A stretch of DNA of 64,000 nucleotides, from positions 744,001 through 808,000 of the forward strand of contig JAJSPD010000014.1 in assembly GCA_021307315.1 (NCBI GenBank), given 5' to 3'. Under the pieces are notes generated by a model. The model did not search any database. It saw nothing but the letters and a program-made list of their open reading frames with translations, and had not been told where the DNA came from. The translations under genes and the position numbers were made by a program. Positions 53,592 to 64,000 of the stretch are shown here, in pieces (position 1 is the stretch's first letter; every line of letters begins with the position of its first letter). This DNA is from Bisporella sp. PMI_857. Taxonomy: Eukaryota; Ascomycota; Leotiomycetes; Helotiales; Helotiaceae.

Positions 53592-54862
53592 AAAGACGGG
53601 AAACGACAACCACACAAAAAGGCACAACACGTATAGAGCCTAGTCATGGAGATAAAAGTAAGTAAGAAATACGCATTCGAGTATCAGGTTTGTTTACTCA
53701 GCATTTGCAGAAATAGTAATGCCCTCCTATGTGTTGCATAGCTCCTTGTAAAGTAAGGCTGACTAGACGCATATCGGTGCAGGGCTACGAGACATAGATA
53801 GAGGAGACGCAAGATGCAAATTATTGAAATCAACCATCAGGTTTGGACGGATCCGTCAAGGTACTTCCCAATGGCAGAGCCGATGAGTGCAAGCCAGCTC
53901 AGTTATCCACCATCTAGGTACATTGTAGCAAATGAGTGGCCCGTGTCTTGGGCGACTTTGGTGGCATTAGACTTGCTATCAGTGGGTAAACTCCCAGATC
54001 CGTGCAAATCACCACGTTCCACTAAGACGGGCCTCGTACCAAACCGTAGTCTTTTTCTTTTTTTCACCACCTGCATAGAACTGTCACAGGCGGCTCAGGA
54101 GATACAAGCGGTGAAGCAGCTTCGCTAAAGGAGGTTGGGCTTCAGAATGGGCTCGGCAGCCTCATCTATTCATTGGCTGTGCTGAACCGGAGTGGGACAA
54201 AAATATAGTTCTTGGCTAAAGCATCCACAAAAGTGCTTTGGAAGCGTATAAAGCAAACCCTTCGCAAGGCTGACTGACAGTGGACCTGGTGGCTATAAGA
54301 CTTGATAGAAAGGTGAGATCGCCGCACAAATTGCTCAATGATCAATGAGAACGTGCCAATGTGAGGCTCCATGGTGTGTTGGTCCTCGGGAAGACAGCAG
54401 TTCTCTCGTTCTGCCACTTGTCAGTGTCTACAGATGATCGGCCAATGCTCCAAGCTGTTTCCCTGCTATTCAGATTGAACAAGACCCACGCTTCTCGTTG
54501 GTACCGCGAGCTCCTCGATACGCAATCGAGTAAGCTGTCGCCTTGCAAAATGGGGTCATGTCATCCAACTCTTATGCGAGGGACCCTTACCTCGCCCCTT
54601 CAGAGGAAGGAGCCGAAATAGTTAGTAGTTTTGGAGCAACGTATCACCACTAGGGGGGCGCATCTATTCTATCATCGACTGCTCGCCTGACCACGTCAAG
54701 AGAGATCAATCATTCATGTATAATCGTGTACAATGTATGTACGAGATATTCCTAGCATTCCTGGGCAAGAGGGGAAACAGGAGGTCCTATGCATGACATA
54801 TATCGCCTTACAATTGCATACCGTGAGCTATCATCGTCAACTAGATCTTTGGTAGCTGGTGC
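53592..54862. other. Intergenic
   Basis: 1.27 kb between the SprT-like gene start and the F-box gene stop. Open frames 53814-54128 and 54361-54621 show no motif. Nothing supported. Confidence 0.5.
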
Positions 54863-57062
54863 TCAAATATCACGCTCTTCGAATCCGAATCCGAGCCCCA
54901 ATCCCCTGACATACCTAACCTCATTGGCTTGGTGTTCTAGAGCTCGGCGCATTGCTTTGGCGTAGGTATGCTCCTCGCGTTCACGGTGTGCCTCCTCTGC
55001 CGACTTCACGATGCTTTCAAAGCTCTCAGCGGTAAACCCTGGTTTGCTCGAGAAATTGAGTAGGCCAATCTTCTCTCCTGTCCATAGAATTAGATTGTCC
55101 TGGTTTTCCAAGATTTTGATTACTATGTCGCCAGAGCCCGAGTCCATGTAACTATCCCCGAGAGTGCCGAATATTCCGAGAGGGGTTTCTACAGAGCCAT
55201 GAGCAATATTCCAACTTCTAATTTCACTAAACCCATCACGCTCGAGCCATTTCAGATTGCCTCCGCCGTCGGATACAACAATTCTAGTACCGTGTGAGGC
55301 AACCGACAGTAATTTTGAGCCCGATGAAGTTTGTCGATTCTTCATAACAGTGCTATGCAAAGTTCTTGGGACTGGATAATTGGACAAGGCTGCATTAAGA
55401 ATTGGCTGATCAGATGGCAAGCCATAGATCTCCAAAGACCCTTTGCTGTTATACTCCCCACATGCAATTAATGTAGTACCTGGTGCAGATTTTGAGCTTA
55501 GAACTTGCTCAACGGATAGCTCACCTCGTCTTGCTAAGTCTTTCTCTAATGAAGCAAAAGGATAAGGAAGCGAAGTCATGCTACAAAGTCGTGCTCCAGA
55601 ATATAATGTGCCTTTCAATTTTGGAAAGTATCGACGACTGTGTGAATGCCACGGTCAGTATCTGGAGCGAGTATAAAGCAATATATAATGGGGGACACCC
55701 GAAAATCACAAGGTTTGGAGCCAGTACAGCAGCCAACGAAAGTACGTACTCGTAATTGAGAATACTTGGAAATCGTCCAGCAACAAAGATATCACTGGTG
55801 GTATCGAAACCGAGACCTGGCATGTGCAAAATGCTCAACGGACCGGACTGATAGGTAGGTGCAATTCTGGGGCTGGAGACTTGATTGTTCAAGTTTGAGC
55901 TACCAGACACTGAAGACGTGCCAGAGTTAAAATGAAAATCTAACTGTTCGAGTTGGGCATTGGAGTGTGTGTTGAACTTATTATGTATTGCACGGGAATC
56001 GTGAAGATATATCGAGTAGCTTGTTCCTACGGTAATTGGTGTCGGATGTCTTGCTTCGGAGATTGCTGTGATGGAGAATGGATACTTTTCATGAGCAACA
56101 ATTGAAAGGGTTTGTAAATCAACCTCAACAAGACCATTCTGAACTGCGATGTATGCTCGTTTCCCTGGACTATCAACACTTATACACTCGGTGACGCCCG
56201 TGTTTATCACCTTTGGCAGTTCGCTACCTGGAGGATTCGAATAGACCGAGAGCAATCCAGACTTGCTCCTCGCTACAATACTTCCTTTCGTCCCACGTGT
56301 TCCATTTATATTCCACAGGCAAACTAGAAACGGCTCGAGTTAGTGGTTCATCCTTGCTAGGGTAGGACTAAGATCAGACAGGACTTTTCGCAAATGTGGG
56401 AGCCACTAAAGTCTTATAACGACCTTGAAGGAAGACGCTCTAAACTAAAAGGACATACTGCTTCCATCATCGAGAGGCGCTACTACCATAGTAGCGCCTA
56501 TTTCTCCCGGCTCGTCATATAATGCCATGCCTCGCACTTCCAAGTATTCATGTCCAGGACTCTCTCGATCACGAGGCTGCTCAAACCAGCTAGTTGATAT
56601 AGGAGCATTCCTGGCAATATATTCCTGATACCAGTTAATATTTTCATTCGGATAGCTCGGATCCCAGTTTGCTCTTAAGCGTATCTTCTCGTGTGATTGT
56701 GCCTTCAGGTCTACGCTGCCTGCTCCCTGCTGAGTCAACCTCGAACCTTCCATGCCATTTCCGGTTGCCAGTGCCCGTGCAAGATCGCGGAATCGTGGCT
56801 CCTGGACACTGTCTGCAATGAGTAGTCGACGTCGGCGGATCCTGTCTAAGAAAAAAGACGCTTGAAACGCCTCTTCCCTCCAAACCCCGTCGTCCCTGCA
56901 GATTTTCAGTAGTGCCTTAGAGACATGTTGAAGATTGACGATTTCCGAGGGGGGAAGGACTAAAGTGTCGAGTTAGACTATTAGTTTGAATATCCAGCTC
57001 CAGCACTTACACTGAATAATATTGAGAAGAATCTCCGAAGGTAGAGACAGCAGTGTAGACAT
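54863..57062 (-). CDS. F-box protein with WD40-like propeller
   Basis: Four exons (57062-57011, 56959-56459, 56323-55750, 55637-54863), 633 residues. The first splice joins LPSEILLNIIQ to FLPPSEIVNLQHVSKALLKIC, a clear F-box, followed by DDGVWREEAFQAS. The region NENINWYQEYIARN precedes a beta-propeller-like section with DDGSICLWNI (made by removing a 135-nt intron), RSKSGLLSVY, YIAVQNGLVEVDL and RIVVSDGGGNLKWLERDG. The C-terminus is charged (EEAHREREEHTYAKAMRRAL) and ends GLGFGFEERDI. F-box proteins recruit substrates to SCF ubiquitin ligases through Skp1; the propeller would be the substrate receptor. Target unknown. Introns 3 and 4 are longer (135 and 112 nt) than others in the window. Confidence 0.8.
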
Positions 57063-60000
57063 AGTACATAGAGTTGAAATCAATCTCTAAGTTATGAAGG
57101 ACGATATGATCCGTGAGGGGAGGACAAGAGCATAGGCATAGCTGGGCGAGCCCAGGGAAGCAAGGCGAGGCAAGGCGATTGCAGGGCAATCGCGATAAGA
57201 GGTGGATCCTGCCAAGGCAAAACAAAAGAGGGCTCTAAAGGCTTGGCAAAAATTATATTGTAGAAATGTAGATAATGTTATAATCACAATAGAGTTCTTG
57301 CGAGCTTGAAATTGAAGAAGGATGGTGGCTGAGCTTGTATTTTAGACCCCAAAGTGGTTCTTGAAATCTCAGTCCTCAGTGGAGACAGTACTTAGGCAGA
57401 ATCGAATGCTTTGTAGAACTATATTTTCCCCTTAGAGAGCTACAAGAAAGAGAAAATAAGCATATTTTCTTGAGCCTACTCTGTGATAAGCTGCAGGTCT
57501 CAGCCTCTAAGATACATAAGACGCATCGCCCATACCTGTATAGGACAGCAGGTGTAGAATATAGAGCCTAGTTGTAGGACTGATCTTGCTGAGTACTTGG
57601 CTCAAAGTCGAACAGCTAAATCCAAGATATGATAATTATATCATTTAGGCTAGGCAGGTGATCGAGATATCCTGATCATCAGCCGACGCAAACCAGCTTT
57701 CTAGAGGAAATAGCAAGTCAAAGTTCTTATATACTCTATTGACTTAAGAATAATGTCTCCTAATATGCATGAACTATACAGTGAGCACTTGTGACGTTTT
57801 GCACGTTCCATGCCAAGCTCTGTTTTTGCGCCGTGCACAGGGCCTTCTGCTACCCGTGCAAAAGCAAACGACATCCAATACCCTAACCCATGACGAAGGA
57901 GACACCACCACAACGAGCATATCCACCAATACCTTATCATATAAATGATCGTAAAGAAGAGAGTGTACATGGGAGCGTGCTTTACTGAAGGATCCGCTAC
58001 GCTAAGCTGGACGTCCTGGCTTAACAGCGCCGAGCCATCAAGTACCTCATCAGAGTTCTCACAACCTTAAACTAGTATGAACTCTAACTTCAAAGCGTGT
58101 TTTGTCAGGTTTTACCCTTTAATTTATCACATTTCTCAACAGGAAGAGATATTGCAGCTTCCGGAATACACAACGGTTGTGTAGCAGCATCACTATCATA
58201 ATGACTTCGTCTGTTCGCAAGTCATTCCAAGTCCGCGCCTGTACAATCATTGTTCCATCCCTCTGAATTGTCTCTGGCCGCCGAGTCGCTCGCTCAGACA
58301 TGCATACTCAATTCAGTATTTTGGCCGATTGTAAGGCCTGCATACTCAGATCGCCAAATGGTCACTACCACGACATATCTTGTATCTCGGTCTCACCTCA
58401 CCTGTTCTTGCATTCCAGAGCTTCAGGGTTCATTGTGCAAACTATATCCCTAACAATAACACGTCATCCTGCGATTAATATTGCCAGAAATTTAAATGTT
58501 TTCGACGTCTTGCGAATGGCAGCACTACACCACCATATCACATCTCGCACTTCATTTTGAGGTGATAATCCACTTAATATCTGGGCTGTTGGTGCTTTCT
58601 ATGAAATTCTAGATCATCAGATAATCTATGATTGCGCCGAGAAGGGATACCACTTCAGCCCAACAGAAACGGACTTCGCACTACGATCGTCCATATTTGC
58701 ATATGAAGCACCCTGAGACTTGTCCCTAAGACTCACGCATTCGGCATGATCTTTTATGAATGTTAGGATATTGGTAATGCTAAGATGAAGTGCTTATATT
58801 GAGATGCATGCCTGTAACAAGCAAGTAGCTTGATAGGTAACATGTCCTGATCAACTACTTCTCGATTATTTGGCGTTTACTATGTTCAAACATGCATGCC
58901 AACAAGGTGCGGTATCGCTTGAGAAGTCGGAGCAAAGTGTATCATTGTCCCTATGCCACATTATGGTTGACTTTTCGGCCAAATCATATCATCTCAACCC
59001 GTACACGGGACATTTCGTCAACCATCATAGGCCGAGTGGCTGCGAGTGCACACCTTCGATAAGTCTGTAGTTCTCTGTACTTGTGCTTCTGAGGCTTTGA
59101 ATAGGTTATCATCATAGCAATGGCCAAATAACCTGCACAGCAAAAGACAGTTATGTCCCTCAAATTCAAGCACATAAATTGTCGAACTGTACATACTCAA
59201 TTTCAAACAGGCTTTCAATAGACATGATTACTACCTCATATCTTTCTATTTAGCCTCAGTTATTCTCCTTGAAGATGATCTAATTTCCTACTGGCCTCTT
59301 TGTAATTCTCTTGATTATATATAAAGCACTTCTTAGTAGCCGAAGTTCTCTATAATTGTACCACAAGGCAACTTGGCTAGCTGAATATAGCTGCGAGAAC
59401 TGGGAGCTGGATAGTGAATACTAGGTTCAATTGATAGGAAGCTTCAGATGTAGGTAGAATCAGAAAGGTCTACAGAACACTCCTGCCAGCTCGGCAAGTG
59501 CGCAGCTTCTGAAGCAACTTTCTCCCAGTTTATGAGACTAACGCTGGTGCCATTGAAAGGAGGAGTATGACCTTTTGCAATGTCCCCAGTGGGAAAACAA
59601 TTACTATCTAGCGAACACAGGACAATAGAAGCTCAAGGACCCAAAGAAAACACACAGTGACACAATAGGGGCATGATAGCCTAGCATTTCAGAGAAGGAA
59701 ATCTGTTATAAAAGTGGCCACAGTGGTGCTCAGCCGTTTGCTTCCATATGTCCACTTGGACTTGGATGTCATTGACGTCGATGCTCATCCCTCTGTGTAC
59801 TGTAACCTGGCAGACGACATCAGCATTCGGGTGATGTCCATATTGATACAGTTTGTTATTGCCTATTAGAATAGGTAAGCTGCATTGACTTACGCTATAT
59901 AGCACCTGTCGTCCTTTCCTGCTTTGATGGCCAAAGGCAGTTTGCTTGGCAGCATTTCCACCTGACTCTCATTTCCCTCAGGCGTCTATCAAGAGAAACA

Positions 60001-60491
60001 CCATCAGTCGCCTGTCACTGTACAGCTTCTTCTACAGTATCATAAGTTCCAGTATCTCCACCACTTCTCTAAAGCGGCGCTAGGCTGTCTACATCGTCCC
60101 ACTGTCGTCGAATCGCTCCTTATCGAACTTCCTGTTCCTTGGACACTATCTTGATATCTCTTTCCTTTCTCCATATACACTCGTGTATGACTATTCATCC
60201 ATCAGAGTTCATCAGAGAGGTCCGATAGGGTTATCTCCTTCACCCTGTGCGAAATTCTGAGCGTCCTTTCCAACTTTACGTCTCCCGTAGGGGCGAAAGC
60301 TTTGCCAATTTCATTTTCGCAGAAACACGTCAAGGAATTCACTGTAATCCGTTCTCAGCCGCGTCTCATCCTCAACAAACACTAATCTAGAAACTACAAA
60401 CCAACTTGTCTTCTTTCAGAGAACCGCCATGCTCTGAGGATCGGAGACTAGAGTAAGTGCCTACATCTTGCCTCAAAGAGTAAGAGACACC
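57063..60491. other. Long intergenic region
   Basis: 3.4 kb without a supported gene, the largest gap in the right half. The part next to the Ser-rich gene (60000-60490) is C/T-rich and looks like a long 5' leader. The remaining open frames are short and lack motifs; no tRNA recognised by eye. Confidence 0.45.
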
Positions 60492-63400
60492 ATGGAGATC
60501 GAAGCCAACAACAATACCTTGGTCTCTGATGGCCCTTCGACAAGCTCCAAGTCGAATTCGAACTTGACCGCAGCATCAGCAACTCGACCAAAAGACTCTA
60601 CGATGTATCAATCCAATTCAAATAATCCATACAAACACTGGATATCTTCTTCCGATGCCACCCAACAGTCAGAATTACCAGAAGATCAATCTTTCACGGT
60701 GCGTGACGCCCGCAAGCCAGCGTTGGTACGAGCGGTCTTTCACGACTTATCAACAGCCCACTCTTTGATTACTTCTGGGGCTGCAAGAGCCCGTGCTCGA
60801 ACATATTCCTACGACGTTACTGAGACTGAGGATGAGAACTCAATCCCTCTACAATCGATCGGATTACCATCCTCCAGCAATGAATTAGAGTCAATTGTGG
60901 CTTCAAAAGAGCAGCGGAAGGGCCAATCACTAGATCTAAACAAGGAAAATGGGCAAGGGGAATCCGCTATCATGAATATCAAGAACACATTCGCGACGCC
61001 TCCATCTTTCAAGGCGAAGCCTGCGGCTCCATGGCCACGGAAAATGAATGATGAGAAGGCACTGAGCTTTGGTATTTCTGAACCACCAATTGCTACATCA
61101 TTGCAATATTGCACATCAGGAGAAGCTCCTTACACAGGGCCGCATCCACACAGAGACGCCAACACCACAGGTAATGCATCTTTCGATTGCCAGGATAGAG
61201 GCCCTCGAACTGGAATGTATTTATACAATGAGGCGATGCCATTCCCAGATGTTCCTAGCACACCGAAGGCCGATGACCTTCCAAAGCCGCCGATTCCTCC
61301 TCGTAGTGCTCGTCGCGGCACTAATTATCAAGGATCGTCTGCCGCAGGATCTATACCTGAGAGTAGCACAATTGGCAAAATATACAAATGTTATATTGAT
61401 TCTACCAATGATGAGACGCCTAGCGACTCAAATTCACCAGCTCTACCAGCTCAACCCAGTGACCAAAACTTCATCGCGAGCCAAGCTAATACTGCGAAGA
61501 AGCATAATCAAAAGCCATCGGCTCTCGAAGTCCGAAGGGAGCAACGAGCAAATAGGAGCTTAAGATCTCGACCGCCGCGATTTGCTCTACCCACAGGTCT
61601 TAGCTATAGTGCACCGCGAGCAATGCAAGGCAGTTCGAGTGCTATTGGCACACCATCGTCGTACGGTGATAGCCACAAACCACTTGATATTTCTCTTTCA
61701 CTCTCACCTTTGGTATCTGCACCAAATGCTACTATGTCCGGTTCGGATGCTCAGACCAACTTGCTCTCAGATTTAGCTCCATCTGAAAACGACACTTCGC
61801 TCAGACCGATAGTTGCAGCATTGAGCACCGAAAATCCATACAATCCTAGTCGAGCTCATCAAGCGCCGTTGCCACGGGAGGTAGATGTAACAGACATCGA
61901 TGATGATGATCAAAGCAGTTATTCTATACCTACCATACGCAACAGAGTCCCACTTGAGCGCGAGGTTAGTGAGGCTCTTCGACGTGCCAGCGGCCTTAGT
62001 TTTTATACCGATGGAGGTTTTTATTCGTCTGTAAATGATCAAAATCCGCATCAGGCTCCAATCTCAAATTCTATCAGCATCGACTTGCTGAGAAGAATGG
62101 CCATAGGAGAATCACTTCCAGATCGCTCAGAAGATGATGCAGAGGAGTATGTATCAGATCAAAACACAGGTTTCTTTAGTAAAGCCGCAAATCCATGGAT
62201 GGTCAGCTCTGACAGTGAAATTATTGTGCGAATCCCTATTATTCGAAATGCTCCAGCTCCAGACGTATCCACCTCTAATCCAGCACGCGTTGCTATCAAC
62301 TTTTCGCCAACCGCTACTGTAGTTGATGTTAATGCTACAGATAATGGACAGCCACATGATTGGGAAACCAGTCCTTCTAGTGTGCGGGGCACAGAGATTT
62401 CTGGATTTAGACAACTCGATGGGTTCTTGGGAGCAAAGAGAACCGGTAGTAGCATTGCAGATATATCTGATGCTACTTCGTCGTCATTTCCAGAGATCAC
62501 AGAATATGGTTCGACTGCACGTATCATCCAACATCCGGCAGACATACACGGCTCTAGCGCCTATAGAGTGAAAACCTTGAAGGATACAAATCAAACTGTA
62601 ATACTACCTACACGCCGGAACTATAATACCGATGGTTACCTTTCAAATTCTAGCCGCATGAACCCACTGCCTCCTTCAAGTCACAACCCGAACGCAATGC
62701 CTAAATCATACAGAAATCCGTTCAAATCATCTCCTCCACAAACCGATAGTCCTTCAACAAAGAAGCGAAATCGTCTGACAAAGCGAATCAGACCTGACCA
62801 GCCTCAGATTCAATATACATCTTCACCTTCAACATGGCAAACTACAGGAGCGAGTGGTATTGTGGAAGTATCCGATGAAGCTCCATGTCCAACTAGGCCT
62901 GCTACGACTTTGCAGCGCTCTGGTCGTATTAATACTTGGCTAGAGGAGGCCGCTGATATTGGTAGTTTACAAGCACCTCGACAACATCGTAGGCCGTTAA
63001 CCTCATTTGGCCGCATTGCAGATCTTGCCAATGGAAAGATCGTTGAGGGCTACAATATGGATGGTATACGAATTGACGACCCAGAGACTGGATTAAGCAA
63101 CCTCTCTGAGCTGCCAGACATGTACAGACGACGAGTAACAAGCAGATTCGGTGATGAAGGGAATGGAAGAGTTTCAAGAATTTCCCCCAGTCGCCCAATG
63201 ATCCAAGGCGGACCTGGTGCCTTCTATCGTGGACTTCTAGCTAGGGCAGACGCAAAAAAAGAATGGAAGAAGAACAGAGAGCCTCTTACAAAGTCTGTTC
63301 GAGAACATCCTATCCTTGATGAAATGTTACCTGTCGTGGCCGACGATGATGAAACCAACCCTGAAGGCTTTTCATACATATCACCTTCAGCACCACCCAG

Positions 63401-63908
63401 ACGCCAGAGTTCTTATGTTCTATACAATGCTAAATACGCCAATGATCCTACCCATATATTTACTCGAGAGGAGCTAGACATGAGACACGCTGCCAGACAC
63501 GGTGTAGTAGAGAACATCCATAGCGTCAACAATCAGCCAAATCTTCCCTCTAATGGAATTCTCAGAGGAACCAGCACATTTGCAAGCAGCTCTCGACGAC
63601 ACGTGTGGGGTATGCCATGCTTACGCAATAGAGTACCAGAGCCGGCAACCGGTAATCTCCGTGCGCGCAAAGACAAGCTCTCTCAACGAACGATGATTTT
63701 GTGCAATTTACTTTGGCCACTCCTCATTCTCTACACCTTCGGCTATTTTGACTGCTTGATTTATGCATGGACCGCTGGGGAAATCACACGCTTTGGAAAG
63801 GTTCACAAACATAGAGCTCTGAAGTGCACATTTGTTTGGTGTTTCCTCACCCTTGCCGGAATCGTCGCATATATTTGCTACTGCTTTGTGCAATTGCGCA
63901 ATAAGTAA
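60492..63908 (+). CDS. Ser-rich protein with two C-terminal membrane helices
   Basis: Single exon, 1138 residues; start chosen at ATG 60492 in CACCATGG context, since upstream in-frame codons lack ATG. Residues 1 to about 1050 are low-complexity, rich in Ser, Pro, Asn and Asp, with predicted disorder and several PPIPPRS or PPSS patches. The C-terminus has a basic region (LRARKDKLSQR) followed by two hydrophobic helices, MILCNLLWPLLILYTFGYF and FVWCFLTLAGIVAYICYCFV, leaving a short tail. I infer a membrane-tethered protein with a long cytosolic or nucleoplasmic domain. I do not recognise a characterised family; similar 'serine-rich' predicted proteins are common in Pezizomycotina. A conserved-looking block lies at about 835-960 (RTLEEAADIG-like segments, SRFGDEGNGRVSRISPSRPM, FYRGLLARADAKKEW), the best candidate functional motif. 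Confidence 0.75.
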   Translation: MEIEANNNTLVSDGPSTSSKSNSNLTAASATRPKDSTMYQSNSNNPYKHWISSSDATQQSELPEDQSFTVRDARKPALVRAVFHDLSTAHSLITSGAARARARTYSYDVTETEDENSIPLQSIGLPSSSNELESIVASKEQRKGQSLDLNKENGQGESAIMNIKNTFATPPSFKAKPAAPWPRKMNDEKALSFGISEPPIATSLQYCTSGEAPYTGPHPHRDANTTGNASFDCQDRGPRTGMYLYNEAMPFPDVPSTPKADDLPKPPIPPRSARRGTNYQGSSAAGSIPESSTIGKIYKCYIDSTNDETPSDSNSPALPAQPSDQNFIASQANTAKKHNQKPSALEVRREQRANRSLRSRPPRFALPTGLSYSAPRAMQGSSSAIGTPSSYGDSHKPLDISLSLSPLVSAPNATMSGSDAQTNLLSDLAPSENDTSLRPIVAALSTENPYNPSRAHQAPLPREVDVTDIDDDDQSSYSIPTIRNRVPLEREVSEALRRASGLSFYTDGGFYSSVNDQNPHQAPISNSISIDLLRRMAIGESLPDRSEDDAEEYVSDQNTGFFSKAANPWMVSSDSEIIVRIPIIRNAPAPDVSTSNPARVAINFSPTATVVDVNATDNGQPHDWETSPSSVRGTEISGFRQLDGFLGAKRTGSSIADISDATSSSFPEITEYGSTARIIQHPADIHGSSAYRVKTLKDTNQTVILPTRRNYNTDGYLSNSSRMNPLPPSSHNPNAMPKSYRNPFKSSPPQTDSPSTKKRNRLTKRIRPDQPQIQYTSSPSTWQTTGASGIVEVSDEAPCPTRPATTLQRSGRINTWLEEAADIGSLQAPRQHRRPLTSFGRIADLANGKIVEGYNMDGIRIDDPETGLSNLSELPDMYRRRVTSRFGDEGNGRVSRISPSRPMIQGGPGAFYRGLLARADAKKEWKKNREPLTKSVREHPILDEMLPVVADDDETNPEGFSYISPSAPPRRQSSYVLYNAKYANDPTHIFTREELDMRHAARHGVVENIHSVNNQPNLPSNGILRGTSTFASSSRRHVWGMPCLRNRVPEPATGNLRARKDKLSQRTMILCNLLWPLLILYTFGYFDCLIYAWTAGEITRFGKVHKHRALKCTFVWCFLTLAGIVAYICYCFVQLRNK

Positions 63909-64000
63909 AAGACAGTGCCTGGAGGTTACGGTGCTTCGGGTTGGTAGTTGCTCAGACGGTCAGATATGATAGGAGAGAAATGCTTTGATTGTTTTGATAT

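Noticed and set aside
1..64000. CRISPR arrays, insertion sequences, intact LTR or TIR transposons
   Set aside because: No direct-repeat/spacer pattern, transposase or long terminal repeat was recognisable by eye; a self-alignment of the window would be the decisive check.

Overview
The window is nuclear DNA of a filamentous ascomycete (Pezizomycotina). Evidence: many 42-110 nt introns with fungal branch points (CTAAC/CTGAC) close to the acceptor, two Zn2Cys6 transcription factors, a CYP65-like P450, 2EXR/F-box and ankyrin genes, and the core fungal genes RAD1, CCC2-type Cu-ATPase, CSN7, RAX1, eL31, UBC11/UBE2C and CHK1. Class-level placement is not secure from sequence alone; Leotiomycetes would fit. 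All gene models are hand-spliced; where several exons were joined, summed exon lengths are divisible by three and keep family motifs in frame.

Layout. 1-3.8 kb: 3' end of the checkpoint clamp gene rad1, a small diverged sulfotransferase-like gene and a broken 2EXR gene. 4.3-25.7 kb: an uninterrupted run of ten genes that looks like a metabolic cluster: P450 (-), long-chain alcohol oxidase (+), fatty-acid-hydroxylase/sterol-desaturase family protein (-), amidohydrolase-2 decarboxylase-like enzyme (+), Baeyer-Villiger-type monooxygenase (-), alpha/beta hydrolase (-), single-domain SCP2 lipid carrier (+), membrane SDR (-), Zn2Cys6 regulator (+) and phenol-hydroxylase-like flavoprotein (+). No PKS, NRPS or terpene synthase is visible, so it is either a catabolic cluster for a lipid/terpenoid/alkyl-aromatic substrate or the tailoring arm of a larger cluster. 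The steps would fit together as hydroxylation (P450, di-iron hydroxylase), oxidation of alcohols (SDR, FAO), ketone to ester (BVMO), ester hydrolysis (hydrolase), ring hydroxylation (flavoprotein) and C-C or C-N hydrolysis/decarboxylation (amidohydrolase), with SCP2 carrying the hydrophobic substrate. A CGGAAC/GTTCCG motif recurs in five of the cluster's intergenic regions, and a sixth carries the related inverted repeat TCGGA-N4-TCCGA; the cluster regulator is the obvious candidate binder. Three genes of the cluster appear to use GC-AG introns.

25.9-31.2 kb: an F-box/ankyrin gene whose 3' part is frameshifted, and a second Zn2Cys6 factor. 31.2-37.6 kb: gene-poor, AT-rich DNA with decayed gene remnants, including a truncated chitin synthase relic. 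37.6-64 kb: conserved housekeeping block: copper P-type ATPase, COP9 subunit 7, RAX1, ribosomal protein eL31, UBE2C-type E2, CHK1 (divergent from the E2 with ACGCG elements between them), a SprT-like protein, an F-box/propeller protein and a 1138-residue Ser-rich membrane protein.
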